Assembly (NCBI RefSeq): GCF_004348345.1
Contig: NZ_SMJZ01000058.1
Span: 1-44,610, forward strand
Direction of reading: 5' to 3'
Source of the DNA: Nonomuraea longispora
Lineage (GTDB): Bacteria > Actinomycetota > Actinomycetes > Streptosporangiales > Streptosporangiaceae
DNA: 44,610 nt
Positions 31,214 to 39,714 of this stretch are shown here, piece by piece. The number at the start of each line of letters is the position of its first letter. Position 1 is the stretch's first letter. The notes under the pieces are model-generated. The model saw nothing but the letters and a program-made list of their open reading frames with translations, ran no database searches and had not been told where the DNA came from. Both the position numbers and the translations under genes were made by a program.

Positions 31214-32536
31214 TCAGGAGGCGTTGAGGATGTCTTCGAGTTCCTTGTTGGCCGCGGCCAGCGCCTCGTCGGCGGACGCCTTGCCCTCGATGACCTTGCG
31301 GGCGGCGTTCTGCAGCACCGCCTTGGTCTCGTTGGCCTCGGTCCAGTGCGGGTCGGCGGGGAAGGCCTTGGCCTTGGCGAAGGCGGCGGCGAACGGCGCC
31401 TGCACCGGGTCCTCGGCCAGCTTGGCGAGGGCCTCGGGATAGACGGGGAGCAGGCCGCCGTCGGTGGCGTACTTGACGCCCCATTCCTTGCCGGAGGCCA
31501 GCTTGACGAACTCCTTGGCCGCCTCCTTCTCCTCCGAGGTGCCCCAGACGGCGATGTCGTTGCCGCCGAGGAACGACTGCGCCTCGCCGCCCGACTGCGA
31601 CGGGAGCGAGAAGAACGCGAGCTTGTCGCCCTTGAGCTTGCCCTTGCTGTCCTCCTCGATTCCGGCGAGGTCCCACGCGGCGGTGAGGTACATGCCAACC
31701 TTGTCGTTGGAGAAGCGGGTGCGGATCTCGGTGGTGTTCTGGTTGAGCCGCGACTTGCTGGACAGACCGTCCGTGACCAGGCCGGTGTATTGGGCGAAGC
31801 CGGTTTTGAAGCCGGGCTCGGTCAGCTTGCCGACCCACTTGTCGCCCTCCTTGACGGCGTACTCGCCGCCGGCGGTCCAGGCGAGGGCGCCGAGCAGATG
31901 GTTGGCGTCGGAGCCGCCGTTGAAGGCGAAGCCGTCGACGTCGGAGCCCTTCTCGGCCTGGATCTTCTTGGCCGCGGCGACGAGCTCGTCCCAGGTCTTG
32001 GGCACCTCGATCTTGAGCTCCTTGAACCAGTCGGCGCGGTAGAGCACCGCCCGGGTGCCGCCGCCCCACGGCACGGCGTACGTCTCACCGTCGATGGTCT
32101 CCAGGCCCATCAGGTTCTTGGGGATCTGGGCCTGGTCGCCCGAGGCCACGATGTCCGTGATGGGCTCCAGCGCCTCCTGGCTCTGCCAGAGCGGGACCTG
32201 GTCGTTGCCGATCTCGGTGACGTCGGGGCCGGTGCCGCCTGCCGCCGCGGCCGTGAACTTGTCGTTGACCTGGGCCCACGGAATCCACTCGACCTTCACC
32301 TTGGCGCCGGTCTGCTTCTCGAACTCGGCGACCAGCTCATCGGTGTACTTCTGGGCGTCGGGGTTGGTGTCGCCCAGGCGCCAGAAGGTCAGGGTCTTGC
32401 CGGCGTACTTGGGCCCGCTCGCGGCGGCCGCGCTCGGTGAGGATTCAGGCGACTCGCTTGAACCGCCGCAGGCCGCCAGGCCCAGGGCCAGGGCGGCCGT
32501 GGTGACCGTGGTGGCTGTGATCTTCGCGATCCTCAC
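31214..32536 (-). CDS. Sugar ABC substrate-binding lipoprotein of the amino-sugar operon
   Basis: The GTG at 32536 has GGGAAGGGAG upstream. The 440-residue product starts MRIAKITATTVTTAALALGL and continues AACGG, a lipoprotein signal with lipobox LAAC. A Ser/Ala/Pro-rich spacer follows, then a family 1 solute-binding fold (LTFWRLGDTNPDAQKYTDEL onward). The GDKWVGKLTEPGFKTGFAQY and GMYLTAAWDLAGIEE segments are typical of CUT1 binding proteins. It leads the operon binding protein - MalF - MalG - nagZ and is divergent from the second ROK gene. The likely ligand is chitobiose, N-acetylglucosamine or a related disaccharide (inference from NagZ). Confidence 0.9.
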   Translation of the reverse strand: MRIAKITATTVTTAALALGLAACGGSSESPESSPSAAAASGPKYAGKTLTFWRLGDTNPDAQKYTDELVAEFEKQTGAKVKVEWIPWAQVNDKFTAAAAGGTGPDVTEIGNDQVPLWQSQEALEPITDIVASGDQAQIPKNLMGLETIDGETYAVPWGGGTRAVLYRADWFKELKIEVPKTWDELVAAAKKIQAEKGSDVDGFAFNGGSDANHLLGALAWTAGGEYAVKEGDKWVGKLTEPGFKTGFAQYTGLVTDGLSSKSRLNQNTTEIRTRFSNDKVGMYLTAAWDLAGIEEDSKGKLKGDKLAFFSLPSQSGGEAQSFLGGNDIAVWGTSEEKEAAKEFVKLASGKEWGVKYATDGGLLPVYPEALAKLAEDPVQAPFAAAFAKAKAFPADPHWTEANETKAVLQNAARKVIEGKASADEALAAANKELEDILNAS

Positions 32537-32607
32537 AGGGTTCTCCCTTCCCGGGTGCCGGCCTACGGTCCGCACCAGGCTGATCGTCAATGCCGAATGA
32601 TGCTGAT

Positions 32608-32626
32608 AAACTAACAAGAAACTTTC
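32608..32626. promoter_or_regulatory. A/T-rich candidate ROK operator between the binding-protein and second ROK genes
   Basis: AAACTAACAAGAAACTTTC contains AAACT twice at an 11-bp period and the heptamer CTAACAA shared with the element upstream of the first ROK gene. It lies in the divergent promoter region, so a bound ROK protein could control both its own gene and the transporter operon. Confidence 0.45.
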
Positions 32627-32673
32627 CTTAATAAAACGCCCGTTAGCCGATCGTGACGAGAGGGGAAACGCCG

Positions 32674-33822
32674 ATGCGTCGAGACCCGGGAACCCCTCGG
32701 CTGTTGCGTCGGCTGAACGACCGGGCGGCGCTCGAACTGCTCATCGGAGACGGCCCTCTCACCCGCGCCGAGCTCGGCGAGCGGACCGGCCTGTCCAAGG
32801 TCACCGCAGGTCAGCTCCTCGTCAGGCTCGAAGAGCGGGGGCTCGTCGAGGTCACGGGGGAACGGGCCGGCGGCAGGGGGCCCCACGCCGCTCTGTACGC
32901 CGTGGTGCCCTCCTGCGCGTACGTCGCCGGGCTCGAGGTCCTGCCCGACAGCCTCAGGGTCGGTGTGGCGGACATCACAGGCCGGACCGTGGTCGAGATC
33001 ACGCTCAACCCCTCCGACGGCCGCGATCCCGTCGAGGCGGTGCACGCGGCCGTGCGGCGGGCCTGCGAGGCGGCCGGCATCAGCCTGTCCCGGCTGCGTT
33101 CCTTCGTCATCGGCACCAGAGGTGTGGTCGACCCGGTCAGCGGGGACGTGCGCTGGTCGTACGACCTGCCGGACTGGCACGTCGGCGTGCTGGCCAGCCT
33201 GCGCGAGACCCTCGGCACCTCGGTGACGATCGAGAACGACGTCAACCTCGTCGCCCTCGCCGAGCACAAGTACGGAGAAGCCGCCGGGCACGACGACTTC
33301 GTGGTGATCTGGGCGGGCGTCGGACAGGGACTCGGCGTCATGCTGGGCGGCAGGCTGCACCGCGGCATCGCCGGGGGAGCGGGCGAGATCGGCTGGCTGC
33401 CGGTGCCGGGCGAGCCGCTGCCCAGCGACGTCTCCCAGCCGCAGTCGGGCTCGTACCAGCGCCTGGTGGGCCACGACGCCCTGCGCGGGCTGGCCGAGCG
33501 GCGCGGGCTGACCGGGAACACCGTGGCCGACCTGGTGCGCAGTGGCGACGAGGGCTATCTGGACGAGGTGGCGCTCCGGCTGGCCGTGGGTGCGGCCGCC
33601 GTGACCGTCGTGCTCGACCCCGGGCTGATCGTCCTGAGCGGTGACGTCGGCAGGGCCGGCGGCGCGCGGCTGGCCGCCAAGGTGCAGGAGGCGGTGGCGC
33701 GCGTGTGCCCGAGCCGGCCCACCGTGGTCACCACCGGGGTCGCCGGCAACCCCGTGTTGCGCGGGGCCCTGGTGGCGGCTCTGGATCAGGCCCGGGAACA
33801 GGTTTTCTCCGACACTGTGTGA
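32674..33822 (+). CDS. ROK-family transcriptional regulator 2
   Basis: The 382-residue protein starts MRRDPGTPRLLRRLNDRAAL after GAGAGGGG; a GTG 21 bases earlier is possible. It has a winged helix (LTRAELGERTGLSKVTAGQL, then VRLEERGLVEV) and a ROK domain. It is clearly paralogous to ROK 1 along its whole length, including GGRGPHAALYAVVPSCAYVA, TIENDVNLVALAE and AGEIGWLPVPG. It is divergent from the transporter operon and 12 bases upstream of the VanX-like gene, so those two are probably co-transcribed. Two related regulators may sense different sugars in one pathway. Confidence 0.88.
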   Translation: MRRDPGTPRLLRRLNDRAALELLIGDGPLTRAELGERTGLSKVTAGQLLVRLEERGLVEVTGERAGGRGPHAALYAVVPSCAYVAGLEVLPDSLRVGVADITGRTVVEITLNPSDGRDPVEAVHAAVRRACEAAGISLSRLRSFVIGTRGVVDPVSGDVRWSYDLPDWHVGVLASLRETLGTSVTIENDVNLVALAEHKYGEAAGHDDFVVIWAGVGQGLGVMLGGRLHRGIAGGAGEIGWLPVPGEPLPSDVSQPQSGSYQRLVGHDALRGLAERRGLTGNTVADLVRSGDEGYLDEVALRLAVGAAAVTVVLDPGLIVLSGDVGRAGGARLAAKVQEAVARVCPSRPTVVTTGVAGNPVLRGALVAALDQAREQVFSDTV

Positions 33823-33834
33823 GAATTTCTGCCC

Positions 33835-34485
33835 ATGTGGCAGTCCCCGAACGATGTCGTGCTCATCTCGGACCCCCGTGTCGCCTCCGTCCCGGTGCGG
33901 GAATGCGGCGAACCGCTGGCTGACGTACGCGGGCGGCTGCGCGTGGACACGCGCATGGCCGACGACGACGGTGCGTACGCCCACCTGCGCTCCGGCCTGC
34001 TCGACCGCCTGGAGAAGGCGGAGACCCTGCTGCCCGACGGCTATCACCTGCTGATCGTCGAGGGTTACCGTCCGATCGCGACGCAGCGGCGGATCTTCGA
34101 CGGGTACCGGGCGGAGCTGCAGGCGGCATTCCCCGACATGTCGCCCGACGAGTCCTATGTCGCGGCGAGTCGTTATGTCTCACCCGTCGAGGTCGCCCCC
34201 CACACCGCCGGCGCCGCCGTCGACCTGACCCTGTGCTCCCCCAAGGGCGCCGAACATGACATGGGCACGCAGGTCAACGACAACCCCGAGCAGAGCGAAG
34301 GCGCCTGCTACACCGCCGCCCCCAACATCTCCGACGACGCCCGCGCCCACCGCAAGCTCCTGGCCGCCGCACTGGAGCCGGTCGGCCTGGTCAACTACCC
34401 CACGGAGTGGTGGCACTGGTCCTACGGTGACCGCTACTGGGCCATGGCCACACACGCCCCTTACGCCCTCTACGGACCCATCTGA
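33835..34485 (+). CDS. VanX-type D-alanyl-D-alanine dipeptidase
   Basis: This is a zinc peptidase that hydrolyses D-Ala-D-Ala. The 216-residue protein retains every active-site element of VanX: Arg79 in VEGYRPIATQ, zinc ligands His123 and Asp130 in PHTAGAAVDLTL, Glu191 and zinc ligand His194 in EWWHWSYGD. There is no signal peptide, so it acts in the cytoplasm. No vanA/vanH ligase or dehydrogenase accompanies it, so a glycopeptide-resistance operon is unlikely. DdpX-like recovery of D-alanine from cell-wall peptides is the better reading. It follows ROK 2 by 12 bases. Confidence 0.9.
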   Translation: MWQSPNDVVLISDPRVASVPVRECGEPLADVRGRLRVDTRMADDDGAYAHLRSGLLDRLEKAETLLPDGYHLLIVEGYRPIATQRRIFDGYRAELQAAFPDMSPDESYVAASRYVSPVEVAPHTAGAAVDLTLCSPKGAEHDMGTQVNDNPEQSEGACYTAAPNISDDARAHRKLLAAALEPVGLVNYPTEWWHWSYGDRYWAMATHAPYALYGPI

Positions 34486-34573
34486 CAAGCACCTGCCGGA
34501 CGGGTTTCCCCCAGGGCACGGTACGGGCACAACTTCGTACGGAGACTTTTGGACTCCCCAACGAGGTGTGGGC

Positions 34574-35659
34574 ATGGTTCCGTTGATCGGGATCGAAGAG
34601 GAATACCTCGTCGTCGATCCCCGCACCCGCCACGTGGCTCCCCGAGCGGCCGAAGTCCTGGCCGCGGCCACGGACGTGCTGGACGTGGTGCAAGAAATCA
34701 CCCGATTCCAGGTGGAGGCGCGCACGCCGCCGTCCGCCGACCTGAGCGAGCTGGGCTCGCAACTGCGCACCGTGCGCAAGGAGGTGGCGGACGCGGCCCG
34801 CAGGTGCGGGCTGGCCGTCGTCGCGAGCGGCATCCCCGTCCTGGGCAACGTCATGCAGCCGCCGCTCACCGACGACGACCGATACCTCCAGGGCAGGGTG
34901 CTCTACCGCGCGCTACAGGACGAGATCAGCATCTGCGCCCTGCACGTCCACGTGGACGTGCCCGACGAGGAGCACGCCGTCTACGTCGGCAACCACCTGC
35001 GGCCATGGTTGCCGACGCTGATCGCGCTGGCCGCCAACTCGCCGTTCTTCGTGGGACGCGACACCGGCTACGCGTCGTGGCGGGTGATCAGCTGGGGCCG
35101 CTGGCCGGTCTCCGGCGCACCCCCCTACTTCCCGTCGTACCGCGACTACGAGCTGGCGCTGCGCTCGCTGGCGGAGTCGGGCGCGCTGCTCGACGCCAAG
35201 ACCGTCTACTGGGACGCCCGCCCGTCGCCCCAGCTGCCGACCGTGGAGATCAGGGTGGCCGACGTGCCCCTCGACGTGGCCGACAGCCTCACCCTGATCG
35301 GGCTCATCCGCGCCCTGGTCGTGACCTCTCTGGAGGCCGTCCGGCGCGGTGACAGGGGGTTGCCGGTGCCCACCGAGGTGCTGCGCGCCGCCTACTGGCG
35401 GGCCGCCCGCGACGGGCTGCTGGGCGACAGCATGGACGTGCGGCACGGCACGCTCGTCCCCGCCCCGGTGATGGCCGGTCGCCTCCTGGAGCACGTACGC
35501 CCGGCGCTGACCGAGGCGGGTGACCTGACGTTCGTGCAGGAGGGCCTGGACCGGCTGCTGCGCCAGGGCTCGGGAGCCATGCGCCAGCGCCGGGTGCATT
35601 CCCGGGGCAACGACCTTGCCGAGGTGGTGGACGACCTGATCGAGGCGACGGTCGCGTAG
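34574..35659 (+). CDS. YbdK-type carboxylate-amine ligase (glutamate-cysteine ligase family 2)
   Basis: The 361-residue protein starts MVPLIGIEEEYLVVDPRTRH, with the GIEEEY metal/ATP motif, and continues with FQVEARTPPSADLSEL, ICALHVHVDVPDEEHAVYVG and TVEIRVADVPLDVADSLTLI, the blocks of the GCS2 family (PF04107). Members ligate glutamate or another carboxylate to an amine such as cysteine with weak activity. In actinomycetes related proteins serve mycothiol- or ergothioneine-linked steps, so the substrate is open. GAGGTG precedes the ATG; a GTG 6 bases upstream is an alternative start. It follows the VanX-like gene by 88 bp. Confidence 0.85.
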   Translation: MVPLIGIEEEYLVVDPRTRHVAPRAAEVLAAATDVLDVVQEITRFQVEARTPPSADLSELGSQLRTVRKEVADAARRCGLAVVASGIPVLGNVMQPPLTDDDRYLQGRVLYRALQDEISICALHVHVDVPDEEHAVYVGNHLRPWLPTLIALAANSPFFVGRDTGYASWRVISWGRWPVSGAPPYFPSYRDYELALRSLAESGALLDAKTVYWDARPSPQLPTVEIRVADVPLDVADSLTLIGLIRALVVTSLEAVRRGDRGLPVPTEVLRAAYWRAARDGLLGDSMDVRHGTLVPAPVMAGRLLEHVRPALTEAGDLTFVQEGLDRLLRQGSGAMRQRRVHSRGNDLAEVVDDLIEATVA

Positions 35660-35689
35660 TCATGGTCGCGTGGCCCAGTTCGAATAGAC

Positions 35690-35866
35690 GTCGTACGTGG
35701 CGGTGTCGCACTGCGCCTGCGGGAGCGCCCGCCGCTGTGGCACCGGGCGCTGTATCGCCTGTTCCACAAGCGCCTTCCCCACACCTACCGCCGGTTGGCG
35801 CGCGACGACCTGCTCGGTTCGCGCTACCCGCCGCGGCAGTGTGCGACGTGGCTCCTCGCGACATCA
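35690..35866 (+). pseudogene. Coding-like orphan segment, unidentified
   Basis: In the same frame as the ligase gene, just beyond its stop, the sequence reads LRLRERPPLWHRALYRLFHK and RLPHTYRRLARDDLLGSRYP with typical high-GC codon use and strongly protein-like composition. No start codon or ribosome-binding site precedes it, and the quality fades after about 35866. I cannot name the family. It may be the remnant of a deleted gene, or simply a chance reading. Confidence 0.25.
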
Positions 35867-35948
35867 CCTCTGTGGGCCTTCAGCTCATGCCCGTCGAGCC
35901 GGCCCGCACGCCGTCAGCGACGAGGGCGCTTCCCGTCGGTCAGGCACC

Positions 35949-37772
35949 TCACCGGCCGACGGCGTAGCCCTGCGCGCCCCGAGGGTTGGCGGCGGCCCTG
36001 AGGAAGGCGCCGTCACGGGCGACCGCGCTGAGCCTGCCGAGCGACCACGGGCCCTGCTCCTCCACCTCGTGCCCGCGCCGCCGCAACTCGGCGACGACGC
36101 CCGGGTCCAGGCGGTCCTCCACGTGCAGGACGCCGGGGCGCGAGCCGCGCGGGAAGAACGAGCTGGGGAAGTGCTCGGTGTGGAACATGGGCGCGTCGAT
36201 GGCCTCCTGAAGGTTCAGCCCGCCGTGAACGACGGACAGGAAGAAGTTCGGGCTCCACTGGTCCTGCTGGTCGCCGCCCGGCGTGCCGAAGGCGAGCCAC
36301 GGCCGGCCGTCCCTGAGCGCGAACGACGGCGACAGCGTGGTACGCGGCCGCGTACCGGGACGCAGCGACGCCGGCAGGCCCTCCTGCAGCCAGAACATCT
36401 GCGCCCGCGTGCCCAGGCAGAAGCCCAGCGCGGGAATGGTGGGCGAGCTCTGCAGCCAGCCGCCGCTGGGCGTGGCCGAGACCATGTTGCCGTGCCGGTC
36501 GACCACGTCGACGTGGCAGGTGTCGCCCCTGACCGTGCCGTCGGCGGAGGTCACCTCCACGCCGCCCGCGCTCTTGGCGACCGTGGGCTCGCCGACCCCC
36601 TGCGGGGCGCGGGCGCCGGAGACGCCGGGCGCGCTGCTGGAGATGCCGGGTGCGGGGAGGTCGGGCAGCCTGGGCGTCCGCCCGCCGGGGGAACCGGGCC
36701 GCAGGTCCATGCTGGCCCCCGGACCGACGAGGGCGCGCCGCTCGGCGTTGTACGCCTCGCTCAGCAGGTCCGACATGGGTACGCCGGCGTCGCCGTACCA
36801 GGCCTCGCGGTCGGCGAAGGCCAGCTTGGCGACCTCGGTGACCGTGTGCACGTAGTCGGCGCTCAGGTAGCCCATCGCGTCCAGGTCGAACCCGGACAAC
36901 AGGGCGAGCTGCTGCAGGAACACCGGGCCCTGTCCCCACGGCCCCGTCTTGCACACGGTGTGCCCGCGGTAGTCGAAGCTCACGGGATCCTCGACCGAGG
37001 GCTCCCAGCCCGCCAGGTCGTCGCCGGTCAGCAGCCCGCCGTGCACTTCGCCGGAGCTGTCGCGCCAGGCCGTCTTGGTGCTGAACTCGGCGATCGCCTC
37101 GGCGACGAAGCCCTCGTACCAGGCCTTCCTCGCAGCGGCGAGCTGCCCCTCGCGGGTGCTCGACGCCGCCTCGGCCTCCGCGACCAGCCGCCGGTACGTC
37201 GCGGCCAGCACCGGGTTGGCCAGCTTCGAGCCCGGCGCGGGCGCGGCGCCGCCGGGTAGCCAGGTCGCCGCCGACGTCGGCCAGTCGTCGGTGAACAGCC
37301 CCGCGACCGACTCGATCGTGGCGGAGATCCGGTCCAGCACCGGCACGCCGTGCTCGGCGTAGTGGATCGCGGGGGCCAGCACGTCGGCCAGCGACCAGGT
37401 GCCCCAGCGCTCCAGCATGAGCATCCAGCCGCCGAACGCCCCGGGCACGGTCGCCGCCAGCAGCCCCGTGCCGGGCACCACGTCCAGGCCGACCCCGGTG
37501 TAGTGCTCGATCGTGGCCGCGGCCGGCGCCACGCCCTGGCCGCACACCACCGACACCTTCTGGTCGGCCTCACTCCACAGAAGGATCGGCACCTCGCCGC
37601 CCGGGCCGTTCAGATGCGGCTCGGCGACCTGTAGCACGAACCCCGCGGCCACGGCCGCGTCGAAGGCGTTGCCGCCGCGTTCCAGCACGCTCATGCCGGC
37701 GGCGGAGGCCAGCCAGTGGGTGCTGGCGACCATGCCGAAGTCGCCGGACAGCTCAGGCCTGGTGGTGAACAA
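35949..37772 (-). CDS. ggt: Gamma-glutamyltransferase, cytoplasmic form
   Basis: GGT cleaves gamma-glutamyl bonds and self-processes. The start is taken as TTG 37772, because AAGGAG lies 5 bases upstream and the protein then begins MFTTRPELSGDFGMVASTHW; there is no ATG nearby. The 607-residue precursor has the catalytic threonine at Thr418 in GDTCHVDVVDRHGNMVSATP, so the large subunit is about 1-417 and the small subunit 418-607. There is no signal peptide, unlike periplasmic or secreted GGTs. It is the last gene of the peptide ABC operon (11-base gap). Uptake of gamma-glutamyl peptides followed by cytoplasmic cleavage is therefore likely. Confidence 0.9.
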   Translation of the reverse strand: MFTTRPELSGDFGMVASTHWLASAAGMSVLERGGNAFDAAVAAGFVLQVAEPHLNGPGGEVPILLWSEADQKVSVVCGQGVAPAAATIEHYTGVGLDVVPGTGLLAATVPGAFGGWMLMLERWGTWSLADVLAPAIHYAEHGVPVLDRISATIESVAGLFTDDWPTSAATWLPGGAAPAPGSKLANPVLAATYRRLVAEAEAASSTREGQLAAARKAWYEGFVAEAIAEFSTKTAWRDSSGEVHGGLLTGDDLAGWEPSVEDPVSFDYRGHTVCKTGPWGQGPVFLQQLALLSGFDLDAMGYLSADYVHTVTEVAKLAFADREAWYGDAGVPMSDLLSEAYNAERRALVGPGASMDLRPGSPGGRTPRLPDLPAPGISSSAPGVSGARAPQGVGEPTVAKSAGGVEVTSADGTVRGDTCHVDVVDRHGNMVSATPSGGWLQSSPTIPALGFCLGTRAQMFWLQEGLPASLRPGTRPRTTLSPSFALRDGRPWLAFGTPGGDQQDQWSPNFFLSVVHGGLNLQEAIDAPMFHTEHFPSSFFPRGSRPGVLHVEDRLDPGVVAELRRRGHEVEEQGPWSLGRLSAVARDGAFLRAAANPRGAQGYAVGR

Positions 37773-37783
37773 ACCATTCTCCT

Positions 37784-38752
37784 TCAACGATGAGCGGCCG
37801 CGTCGGGGATGCGGTCCGCCGTGATGAGGTGACACGCGGCCGGATGCCCGTTGCTCCGCGTGTCGGTCAAGGGGGGCTCGTCGGTGCGGCAGGCGTCGTA
37901 CGCCAGCGGGCACCGCGTGTGGAAGCGGCATCCCGAGGGCGGGTCGACCGGGCTCGGCACGTCGGCGCCGAGCACGATCCTGCGCCGCTCACGCTGCCGC
38001 ACCGGATCGGCGACCGGGGCCGCCGACAACAGCGCCTGCGTGTACGGATGCCGCGGCGCCGCGAAGATCTCGGCCTTCGGACCCGACTCCACGATCTTGC
38101 CCAGGTACATGACGGCGATCCGGTCGGCCAGGAACTCCACGACCGACAGGTCATGTGTGATGAACAGGCACGAGAAGCCCATGTCCCGCTGCAGGTCGGT
38201 GATCAGGTTGAGCACGGAGGCCTGTACGGACACGTCCAGCGCCGACACCGGCTCGTCGGCCACCACCAGCTTCGGCTCCAGGATGAGCGCCCTGGCCAGC
38301 CCCACCCGCTGGCGCTGCCCGCCGGACAACTCGTGCGGGAACCGCGAGCGCATCTCCGGCCGCAGCCCCACCTTCTCCAGCATGGCCGAGACCCGCTCCG
38401 AGACGCCCCGGCGGTCGGCCACCTTGTGCCGCAGCAGCGGCTCGCCGACGATCTGCTCGATCGTGAAGCGCGGGTTGAGCGAGGAGAAGGGGTCCTGGAA
38501 GACCATGTGCATGTCCCTGCGCAGCGGGCGCATGGCCCGGCGCGACAGGCGGGTGATGTCGCGGCCGGCCAGCTCGATCGTGCCCGCGGTCGGGTCGGTC
38601 AGGCGCAGCACGCACTTGCCGACCGTGGACTTGCCGCTGCCGGACTCACCGACCAGGCCGAGCACCTCGCCGTGGGCGATCTCCAGTGACAGCCCGTCCA
38701 CGGCGCGCACCTGGCCGTAGTGCTTGACCAGGTTGTCGATGCGCAGGATCAC
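37784..38752 (-). CDS. Peptide ABC transporter ATPase (DppF/OppF type)
   Basis: The GTG at 38752 overlaps the stop of the previous ATPase gene (GTGA). The 322-residue protein has Walker A GESGSGKS, signature LSGGQRQR and Walker B LVVADEP. It also has the C-terminal oligopeptide/dipeptide domain with cysteines in GCRFHTRCPLAYDAC. In some DppD/F proteins this cysteine region holds an iron-sulfur cluster. It pairs with the upstream ATPase to energise the DppB/C-type channel. Confidence 0.92.
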   Translation of the reverse strand: MILRIDNLVKHYGQVRAVDGLSLEIAHGEVLGLVGESGSGKSTVGKCVLRLTDPTAGTIELAGRDITRLSRRAMRPLRRDMHMVFQDPFSSLNPRFTIEQIVGEPLLRHKVADRRGVSERVSAMLEKVGLRPEMRSRFPHELSGGQRQRVGLARALILEPKLVVADEPVSALDVSVQASVLNLITDLQRDMGFSCLFITHDLSVVEFLADRIAVMYLGKIVESGPKAEIFAAPRHPYTQALLSAAPVADPVRQRERRRIVLGADVPSPVDPPSGCRFHTRCPLAYDACRTDEPPLTDTRSNGHPAACHLITADRIPDAAAHR

Positions 38753-39714
38753 GACTGACCTCCAGGGTGGAAGCAGGCCGCCAGATGGCCTTCCGCCTGG
38801 CGTACGAGCTGGGGCCGTGACAGACGGCAGTCGGTCTGGACACGCGGGCAGCGGTCGTGGAAGGCGCACTCGTCGGGGTCGGACAGCGGCGAGGGGACCA
38901 TGCCGGGGATCTCCGCCAGCCGGCCGCCGACCGCCGCCGTCGGCAGGGCCTTCATCAACCCCAGTGTGTACGGGTGCCGCGGGTTCGCGAACAGCTCGGT
39001 CACCGTGGCCTGCTCCACGGCACGGCCCGCGTACATGACGACGGCCCGGTCGGCGATGTCGGCCACCACGCCCAGGTCGTGCGTGATCAGGATGATCGCC
39101 GTGCCGAGCCGGTCCCGCAGGTCGCGGAACACGTCCAGCACGCCCGCCTGGATCGTCACGTCGAGCGCCGTGGTCGGCTCGTCGGCGATCAGCACGCGGG
39201 GCGAGCAGGCCACCGCGATCGCGATCATCACGCGCTGCCGCATGCCTCCTGACAGCTGGTGCGGATATTCCTTCATCCTGCGCGCCGGCGCCGGGATGCC
39301 GACCAGCTCCAGCAGCGCGAGCGCGCGCTCGCCGGCCGCCCGCCGCGACAGGCCCTCGTGCCGGCGCAGCACCTCGGTGATCTGGTAGCCGACGCTGAAC
39401 GACGGATTGAGCGAGGTCATCGGCTCCTGGAAGACGACCGAGACGTCCTTGCCGCGTACGTGCCGCATGTCCGGCTCGGGCAGCGTGGTCAGTTCGCGGC
39501 CGTCCAGCGTCACCGAGCCGGACAAGCGGGTCGTGTCGGGCGGCAGCAGCCGGGGCACCGACATCGCGGTGACCGACTTGCCGCAGCCGGACTCGCCGCA
39601 CAACGCCAGGATCTCGCCCTCGTCCAGGGTGAGAGAGATGTTCCTGACCGCCTGCACCAGGCCGTCCTCGGTGTCGAACCCGACGGTCAGGTCGGTGATC
39701 TCCAGCAGGCTCAT
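38749..39714 (-). CDS. Peptide ABC transporter ATPase (DppD/OppD type)
   Basis: The 321-residue protein starts MSLLEITDLTVGFDTEDGLV and carries Walker A GESGCGKS, signature LSGGMRQR, Walker B VLIADEP and the C-terminal CAFHDRCPRVQTDC segment. Its ATG overlaps the stop of the DppC-type permease (ATGA), and its stop overlaps the next ATPase, so the operon is tightly coupled. Dipeptide, oligopeptide and nickel systems share this fold; the neighbours point to peptides. Confidence 0.92.
   Translation of the reverse strand: MSLLEITDLTVGFDTEDGLVQAVRNISLTLDEGEILALCGESGCGKSVTAMSVPRLLPPDTTRLSGSVTLDGRELTTLPEPDMRHVRGKDVSVVFQEPMTSLNPSFSVGYQITEVLRRHEGLSRRAAGERALALLELVGIPAPARRMKEYPHQLSGGMRQRVMIAIAVACSPRVLIADEPTTALDVTIQAGVLDVFRDLRDRLGTAIILITHDLGVVADIADRAVVMYAGRAVEQATVTELFANPRHPYTLGLMKALPTAAVGGRLAEIPGMVPSPLSDPDECAFHDRCPRVQTDCRLSRPQLVRQAEGHLAACFHPGGQS

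Noticed and set aside
33835..34485. VanX-like gene as part of a glycopeptide-resistance operon
   Set aside because: No vanH, vanA or VanRS-type genes are near; the neighbours are ROK and ligase genes. A dipeptide-recycling role fits better.
34256..34573. N-terminal extension of the ligase gene into the VanX-like gene
   Set aside because: The extension is Thr/Pro/Ser-rich shadow sequence. The GIEEEY motif that starts family members lies immediately after the chosen ATG.
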